Assembly (NCBI GenBank): GCA_945874825.1
Contig: CAMCIK010000005.1
Location: 1-64,000, forward strand
From: Phenylobacterium deserti
GTDB taxonomy: Bacteria > Pseudomonadota > Alphaproteobacteria > Caulobacterales > Caulobacteraceae
Length of the DNA stretch: 64,000 nucleotides
Direction: 5' to 3'
The notes beneath the pieces were generated by a model. The model ran no database searches, was not told where the DNA came from, and saw only the letters and a list, made by a program, of their open reading frames with translations. Numbering within the stretch: the stretch's first letter is position 1; each line of letters starts with the position of its first letter. Both the position numbers and the translations under genes were made by a program. Positions 58,823-64,000 of this stretch are shown piece after piece.

Positions 58823-61456
58823 ATGAACGTCACCACCCGCACCCTTAGCGCCCTTCTCCTTGCCGGCACGGCGCTCGCCTCCGCCCAGTCCGCATTTGCA
58901 CAGGCTGCACCTGCAGCCGCGGCTGAGGTCGAGGAAATCGTCGTCAACGGTCGCTTCATCCCGGATGTGATCCGGGACACTGCCGAGGTCGCCAGCTTCC
59001 TCAGTGCTGAGGACGTCCAGCGTGCGGGCGATGACAACGCCGCACAGGCCCTGACCCGGATCACAGGCATTTCCCTCGTCTCCGGAAAGTTCGTCTATGT
59101 GCGCGGCCTTGGCGAGCGCTACTCCCAGTCTCTCCTGAACGGGTCGCCCCTGCCGAGCCCCGAGCCCCTGCAGAGGGTGATCCCCCTGGACCTATTCCCG
59201 GCATCGATCCTTGCAGGGACCGTCATCCAGAAGACCTACTCCGCCAATTATTCCGGGGAGTTCGGCGGCGGTCTTATCGACCTCCAAACCGTGGGTGTTC
59301 CCGACGAGAGCTTCGTGAAGCTGAGCGTCGGCCTGGGCGGTGATACGGAGACGACGGGGTTGCTCGGCCTGACCTATTACGGGTCCGAGACCGACTGGCT
59401 GGGCGTCGATGACGGCACACGGAAGCTCCCCGTCGGCGTTCGGCAGTTCGCCTTGGACCGGCCGGTCGTTCCGGGGACGGGTCCGAATGGACTGACCGAC
59501 GACCAGTACAAGGCCGTCGCGCGCAGCTTCACCAATGCGCCAATCAACCTGATCCAGACCGCCAAGACGCCAATCAACGGCAATTTCGACGTTTCGGCTG
59601 GGCGCTCCTTTGACACCGACGTCGGCGTGATCGGGGCGATTGGTGTGCTGAGCTACCGCAACAGCTGGCAGACCCGCAATGGCGTGCGCCAGACAACGAC
59701 GCCGGATGTCGGCGGGCTCGCCCTGGCGACGGATTCAACCTTCGAGGCCAACCAGAACGACATCGGGTGGAGCGGTCTGGCCGGTCTGGCTTGGGAAAAC
59801 GACGACAATGAAGTTCGTTACACGGGCCTCTGGATCCGGTCGACGTCCAAGCGCGCGCGGATTACCGAGAACAGCGCCCTGTCCCAGGGCAATGCCAACG
59901 TCAACGCCTACGCGACCGAATGGTATGAGCGCGCCCTTCAGTTGAGCCAGCTCTCCGGTAAGCACAGGCTTGCCGATTGGGACCTGGAATGGAAGGGCAC
60001 CTACGGTCGTACGACGCGCCAGGCGCCCTATGAGCGTCTCTATCGTTATGGCCTGGGAGCTGACGGTTCGCGCACGGCGCTCCTGTCGGGCGCAAACCAG
60101 ATTCTGGCGTTCTCCGATCTCGACGAAAACATCGGCTCGGCCAATATTGACCTCCGCTACGACCTGCCCGTGGACTTCGTGCGGCAGGCCGAGCTCAGGA
60201 TGGGTGCCGCCTGGCAGAAGAACTCCCGGACCTCCTGGCGCCGAGACTTCACCTATGACGAGGGCCGCAACTGGGATCCAGCGCGCTATGCGAAGGAGCG
60301 GATCGACTACCTGGTTTCGGACCGGAACATCAACGACGATATCATAGTGCTTCGCGAGCTTACGGGCTCCGCCTTGACCGGGGATTCGGCCCTCTACGAA
60401 GCCGAACTCGCCGTCGCAGGTGCCTACATCCAGATCGACAGTGAAATCATGCCCCTCCTGCGGGGTAGCCTTGGGGTCCGTTATGAAACCGCGGACCAGT
60501 CTGTCCGCACCCTGGACATCTTCAACCCTTCGGCGCCGGCGATCTTCAGCCGCTCTGTGACGGAGGACTACTTCCTGCCCGCGGCAACGCTGACTTGGAA
60601 CTTCGCCGAGGACCAGCAGCTTAGGGTCGGCGCTTCCCAGACCATCGGGCGCCCCCAGTTCCGTGAACTGGCACCGCAGCGATACCGGGACACGGATACC
60701 GACCGGATTCTTTCCGGAAACCCCTACCTTGTGGACACGACCTTCGTAAACGTCGATGCCCGTTACGAGCGCTACTTCAGCAACGGACAGTTCGTCACGA
60801 TCGGTGTCTTCTACAAAGACATGGAGAAGCCGGTCGAAGCCCTAGCCGTCCTCGGCTCGGACGGTGCCTTCCGTCAGACCTTCTTCAACGCCCCCGCAGC
60901 CCAGATCCTGGGTGCGGAGTTCGAGTTCAAGAAGTTCTTCGACCTCGACACGGGGACGGCCTGGATCGACGATCAGCGTTGGCTCGTGGCCCTGAACTAC
61001 ACCTACACAAAGTCGGAACTGAAGGTCGAGACGGGTGACACCATCGTCCTCGCCACCACAGGTGTTTTGTCCACGCCCCCGGCGACCGACTACCTCACCG
61101 GAGGCGAGCGGCTGCAGGGACAATCCGACCACCTGGCGAACCTTCAGTTCGGGTTTGAGAACGAAGAGTCAGGAACCCAGGCTACCATCCTGATGAGCTA
61201 TACCAGCGACCGGGTCGTCGCGCGGTCCAGCAGCGTCGACCTACCCGACCTCATCCAGGACCCTGGTTTGCGGGTGGACTTTGTGCTCCGCAAGGCCTTC
61301 GAGATCTCGGGCCAGGAGTTTACCGGCTCCTTCGAAGCCCGGAACCTGACCGGGACGGACGCAGAAGAGTACCAGTCTGCAGGTGGCAAGCGCTTCGAGA
61401 CGAACAGCTTTGATGTCGGACAGTCGTTCTCTGTCGGACTTTCGACCCGCTTCTGA
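58823..61456 (+). CDS. TonB-dependent outer-membrane receptor (large type)
   Basis: An 877-residue receptor with a signal peptide (LSALLLAGTALASAQSAFA), a TonB-box-like EEIVVNG near 39, a plug (NAAQALTRITGISLVSGKFV, VRGLGERYSQSLLNG, YSANYSGEFGGGLIDLQT) and a long barrel ending SFSVGLSTRF with the C-terminal Phe. The plug's GLGERYSQSLLNG form is common in the large TonB receptors of alphaproteobacteria. The ligand may be captured by the lipoprotein encoded before it. GGAGG lies before the ATG, beyond the terminator. Its 3' end faces virB11. Confidence 0.9.
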   Translation: MNVTTRTLSALLLAGTALASAQSAFAQAAPAAAAEVEEIVVNGRFIPDVIRDTAEVASFLSAEDVQRAGDDNAAQALTRITGISLVSGKFVYVRGLGERYSQSLLNGSPLPSPEPLQRVIPLDLFPASILAGTVIQKTYSANYSGEFGGGLIDLQTVGVPDESFVKLSVGLGGDTETTGLLGLTYYGSETDWLGVDDGTRKLPVGVRQFALDRPVVPGTGPNGLTDDQYKAVARSFTNAPINLIQTAKTPINGNFDVSAGRSFDTDVGVIGAIGVLSYRNSWQTRNGVRQTTTPDVGGLALATDSTFEANQNDIGWSGLAGLAWENDDNEVRYTGLWIRSTSKRARITENSALSQGNANVNAYATEWYERALQLSQLSGKHRLADWDLEWKGTYGRTTRQAPYERLYRYGLGADGSRTALLSGANQILAFSDLDENIGSANIDLRYDLPVDFVRQAELRMGAAWQKNSRTSWRRDFTYDEGRNWDPARYAKERIDYLVSDRNINDDIIVLRELTGSALTGDSALYEAELAVAGAYIQIDSEIMPLLRGSLGVRYETADQSVRTLDIFNPSAPAIFSRSVTEDYFLPAATLTWNFAEDQQLRVGASQTIGRPQFRELAPQRYRDTDTDRILSGNPYLVDTTFVNVDARYERYFSNGQFVTIGVFYKDMEKPVEALAVLGSDGAFRQTFFNAPAAQILGAEFEFKKFFDLDTGTAWIDDQRWLVALNYTYTKSELKVETGDTIVLATTGVLSTPPATDYLTGGERLQGQSDHLANLQFGFENEESGTQATILMSYTSDRVVARSSSVDLPDLIQDPGLRVDFVLRKAFEISGQEFTGSFEARNLTGTDAEEYQSAGGKRFETNSFDVGQSFSVGLSTRF

Positions 61457-61486
61457 CGCGCAGTTGATGAGGCGTACTCACTGCAC

Positions 61487-61506
61487 GCCGGGCCTTCAGG
61501 CCCGGC
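61487..61506. terminator. Hairpin between convergent receptor and virB11 genes
   Basis: GCCGGGCC-TTCA-GGCCCGGC is a perfect 8-bp stem with a 4-nt loop that contains the virB11 stop codon. There is no T-tract on either side. It may act as a bidirectional transcript end. Confidence 0.45.
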
Positions 61507-62473
61507 GGAGCAGGCGGATATCCGTGATGCGCCGGGAGCCGCCAACCCGTTCGAGCTGGACGACAGCGTCCACCACGCGGGTCACGTAATCACGAACGGT
61601 ATCCCACCCAAGCTCAAGGCCGGAAGTCAGGGCCAGGAGACCGATCTGGTCCAGGGCACCATCGGCGCTGTCCGCATGGATGGTGGTGATTGAGCCCGGA
61701 TGACCGCTATTCACGGCGCGCAGGAAGGCAAAGGCCTCGGACCCGCGAAGCTCGCCCAGCAGAATCCTGTCCGGCCGCAGGCGCAAGGAGGCCGTCAGCA
61801 GGGAATCCACATCGACCCGCGCCTCGCCGAGGTCCCCACGGACGGCGATAAGTCCAACGCTGTTAGGGTGATCCAGGCGGATCTCCGGGGCGTCCTCGAT
61901 CACGACCAGCCGCTCTGAAGTATCGATCTCCTTGACGAGGGCATTGAGCAGGGTGGTCTTGCCGCTGCCTGTGCCGCCGGAGATCACCAGGGTCTTGCGA
62001 AGACGCACTGCGAGGCGAAGAAAGCCAAGCCAGTCCCGCGCCTCAAGACGCTCCACCAGTCGCACGTTGTCAGGTCCACCCGCATCCGGCGGGGGAGGTG
62101 CCGAGAACAGGCCGTCGCTGGCCAGGTCGTCAAGGGAGAGGTCCGTGAGCCTGTGCTTGCGGACGGCGAGCACGACCCCGCCCCGGGTCGCCGGAGGCGT
62201 GACGGCCTGGACCCTGGCGCCGTCGGGAAGTGTGGCGGAGAGAAGCGGCTGCTCACGGTTCACGCCCTGATGGCTGTAGGCGGCGATCTGCCGGACCAGG
62301 CGCTGCAGGGTCACCTCATCGAGGTCCGGTGCCGACTCCCGGTGCATTCCGCCGTCCGGGGTCTCCACCCAGACTTCGCCAGGGGCATTGACGAGCAGGT
62401 CCGTGACCTCGGGACGCGTCAGCCAGGGCGACAGGGGCGCCAGGTAGGCACCGAGATAGACGTTGGCGTTCAT
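61496..62473 (-). CDS. virB11: VirB11/TrbB-type secretion ATPase
   Basis: A 325-residue hexameric ATPase of type IV secretion systems. It has the N-terminal domain (PEVTDLLVNAPGEVWVETP), Walker A ISGGTGSGKTTLLNALV near 165, the Asp box (VVIEDAPEIRL), Walker B region (ILLGELRGSEAFAFL) and His box (GHPGSITTIHADSADGAL). ATG at 62473 overlaps the virB10 stop by 1 nt (TGATG). It is the last gene of a minus-strand vir-type operon. Confidence 0.92.
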   Translation of the reverse strand: MNANVYLGAYLAPLSPWLTRPEVTDLLVNAPGEVWVETPDGGMHRESAPDLDEVTLQRLVRQIAAYSHQGVNREQPLLSATLPDGARVQAVTPPATRGGVVLAVRKHRLTDLSLDDLASDGLFSAPPPPDAGGPDNVRLVERLEARDWLGFLRLAVRLRKTLVISGGTGSGKTTLLNALVKEIDTSERLVVIEDAPEIRLDHPNSVGLIAVRGDLGEARVDVDSLLTASLRLRPDRILLGELRGSEAFAFLRAVNSGHPGSITTIHADSADGALDQIGLLALTSGLELGWDTVRDYVTRVVDAVVQLERVGGSRRITDIRLLRRA

Positions 62474-63537
62474 CAGCGGATCACAGACGAAAAGTCGAGG
62501 TCCCGGGCGACGAAGACCTGGATGGCCGCGCCCTGGGGGACCCGGAGGGTCGCGGGGATCTCCCGGTTCCCGCCGCCGCCCGTCACGGCCTGCCCGACCT
62601 GACCGGGCCACCCCAGGACCAAGGTGTTGCTCCCCGAATTCGACCCGGCATTGACCGCCGCCGTGATGCCGGCGTTCAGAACAGTGAGCAGGATGGCACC
62701 GCCGTAGCGCTGCAGGAAATGGGTATCGACATCGCCCTCGACCCCTCCCCTACCCAATCGGTCTACGGCGGGCGAAGCGATATCTATGCTGATCCCGGCG
62801 GGCGTTATGATCCGGTTCCAGACCACGAAGGCCCGGGTTTGGCCAAGAGTCGCGGCGGACTTGTACTGGCCGATCAGCCTCGACCCCCGCGGGATCAGAA
62901 CCCGGTCGCCGTCGAAACTGCGGACGTCGCGGCTCACGACTCCGCGGACGGCGCCCGGCAGGTCGGAATTGATCGCGGATTCCAGGACTGCGGCGATCAG
63001 CACGCCCTGAGGCACGGTACGGCTGAGGTCCCGCATCTGGACCGCCTGCCCGCCGCCCTGCCCGGCGCCGAGCGTCCGGGCGGCAAAGCGCTCCTCCGCT
63101 GTGCCCGGAACGTCGCCCGGGGCCGGGGCTGCGGCCGTCGCCGGCTGGGCGGCCTGGGCGGCACCCGCTTCGGGAGGCGCGAGATCAACGACCAGAGTTG
63201 GCGATCGGAGGTACGCATCCTCTGACATGGCCTGCGGGACTGGCATTGCCGGAGGCGGCGGCGGGGCCGGCGAGGCACTCGGCATCGGGACGGGCTGGGG
63301 TACCGGAGCGGGGGGGACCGGGGTCTCGGCAGGCGGCGGTGGTGGGGTCTGGGCGCGGGCACCCCGGGCGGTGTTCATGCCATTGAAGACCAGCAGGCCA
63401 GCAAGGACGGCTCCGCCCATTCCGCCCCAGAACACCACGGGCGAGTCCGGCGCGCGCACCTTGGGCATGCGCCCGGGCGCAGCCTCGAGGACGTCGCTCG
63501 ACGCCTGCCCCACGGACTTCGACCGGTTCACACCCAT
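62473..63537 (-). CDS. virB10: VirB10/TrbI-family type IV secretion core protein
   Basis: A 354-residue inner-membrane-to-outer-membrane core protein. It has a short cytoplasmic N-terminus, one helix (VVFWGGMGGAVLAGLLVFNG, about 34-53), a Pro-rich periplasmic linker (about 62-100) and the C-terminal TrbI barrel with PQGVLIAAVLESAINSDLPG, VLIPRGSRLIGQYKS and the late LLTVLNAGITAAVNAGSNSG, which includes the antennae-type helices. It starts 2 bp after the virB9 stop. It is coupled to virB11. Confidence 0.9.
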   Translation of the reverse strand: MGVNRSKSVGQASSDVLEAAPGRMPKVRAPDSPVVFWGGMGGAVLAGLLVFNGMNTARGARAQTPPPPPAETPVPPAPVPQPVPMPSASPAPPPPPAMPVPQAMSEDAYLRSPTLVVDLAPPEAGAAQAAQPATAAAPAPGDVPGTAEERFAARTLGAGQGGGQAVQMRDLSRTVPQGVLIAAVLESAINSDLPGAVRGVVSRDVRSFDGDRVLIPRGSRLIGQYKSAATLGQTRAFVVWNRIITPAGISIDIASPAVDRLGRGGVEGDVDTHFLQRYGGAILLTVLNAGITAAVNAGSNSGSNTLVLGWPGQVGQAVTGGGGNREIPATLRVPQGAAIQVFVARDLDFSSVIR

Positions 63538-63539
63538 CC

Positions 63540-64000
63540 TTACCTCTGCCAGAACGAACGGCGCTTCTCCGGGACCAGGCTGGTCTCGGGACGCCGGAAG
63601 CCGTCATTGAAAATGCGGGTCGTCTCCTCACCGCGCCGGAGGACAAAGCCCTGGGCGACCCGGTCGGCCACGAATAGCCCGTCCCTCAGCCGAAGGTTGA
63701 CGAGCGCCTCCTCGCCATCGGAGTCGAGGGCGAAGATGGCCGGCAACTCGGCTCCGGCGGGATAGGCGAAATAGGTGTCCTGTTCGTCATCGAAGATGCG
63801 GGTCGGCAGCAGGGCCCGCGAGCCCTGGAACGAATAGGCGGCGTTCCGCACTTCAGGCGGCAGGTCGGCCGCCAGTGGCGCAGGAGCCAGGGTCACAGGG
63901 GTCTCATAGACGAAGCGAACCGTGAAGGCCTGGTTCCGGGTGGGCTGGGAAACAGGGGTCAGCAGGAAGTTGTAGCGCCGAAGGTTTGTCACCACGGTCA
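63540..64000 (-). CDS. virB9: VirB9/TrbG-family core protein, N-terminus cut by window edge
   Basis: At least 153 codons of a VirB9-like outer-membrane core protein, in frame to the window edge. Recognisable features are NLRRYNFLLTPVS near the open end, a linker, and the C-terminal domain that contacts VirB7/VirB10: YSFQGSRALLPTRIFDDEQ, TYFAYPAGAELPAIFALDSDG, and RRGEETTRIFNDGFR. It precedes virB10 by 2 bp. The start and the rest of the operon (virB8 and others expected) lie outside the window. Confidence 0.85.
   Translation of the reverse strand, partial: TVVTNLRRYNFLLTPVSQPTRNQAFTVRFVYETPVTLAPAPLAADLPPEVRNAAYSFQGSRALLPTRIFDDEQDTYFAYPAGAELPAIFALDSDGEEALVNLRLRDGLFVADRVAQGFVLRRGEETTRIFNDGFRRPETSLVPEKRRSFWQR

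Overview
The window is about 64 kb of gene-dense chromosome, roughly two-thirds G+C by eye, with many 1-11 bp start/stop overlaps and frequent GTG starts. Gene content and order (scpB-scpA-nagZ-SPOR-dgt facing erpA-xthA; tesA facing ybbA-ybbP; several TonB-dependent receptors; a chromosomal virB9-10-11 set) point to an alphaproteobacterium, most likely Caulobacterales (Caulobacter/Phenylobacterium/Brevundimonas-like). This placement is inferred from synteny and protein style, not from a search. No rRNA, tRNA, CRISPR array, transposase or integrase was seen.

Layout. 1-5.7 kb: chromosome-segregation and cell-wall housekeeping genes on the minus strand (scpB, scpA, nagZ, SPOR, dgt) facing erpA and xthA. 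5.7-12.0 kb: the most unusual block. An AT-rich gap precedes a secreted subtilisin-type autotransporter with five exact WGEIQPF heptads, then an exported-TPR sensor histidine kinase whose sensor half is strikingly AT-rich, then a single-domain response regulator. 12-28 kb: metabolism and maintenance (NnrU, IlvD, MHS transporter, SPINDLY-type glycosyltransferase with glutathione peroxidase, two oxidoreductases, a DhlA-like haloalkane dehalogenase, a DUF3883 nuclease-like protein with a MATE pump, two RNA methyltransferases). 27.3-31.5 kb: a metal-uptake-like set (DUF2946, TonB receptor, PepSY membrane protein). 31.5-38.6 kb: lipid or ketone catabolism (thioesterase, hydrolase, acyl-CoA ligase with divergent TetR, flavin monooxygenase coupled to an exported serine hydrolase). 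38.8-45.6 kb: M16 peptidase, TesA, YbbA/YbbP. 45.7-47.3 kb: an arsR-arsC-aqpS arsenic operon with a visible inverted repeat. 47.7-53.2 kb: an EmrA/outer-membrane-factor/EmrB efflux operon and a further MFS carrier. 53.3-56.8 kb: a tiny membrane protein coupled to a desaturase, facing a GFA-acyl-CoA dehydrogenase pair. 57.2-61.5 kb: a surface lipoprotein and TonB receptor preceded by a Pho-box-like element and separated by a strong terminator. 61.5-64.0 kb: virB11, virB10 and the 3' part of virB9, running off the window edge.

Best candidates for undescribed biology are (a) the protease/TPR-kinase/regulator module with its mosaic sensor domain and heptad repeats, and (b) the putatively phosphate-controlled lipoprotein-receptor pair. 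Functions are assigned by family motifs read by eye; no database search was run.
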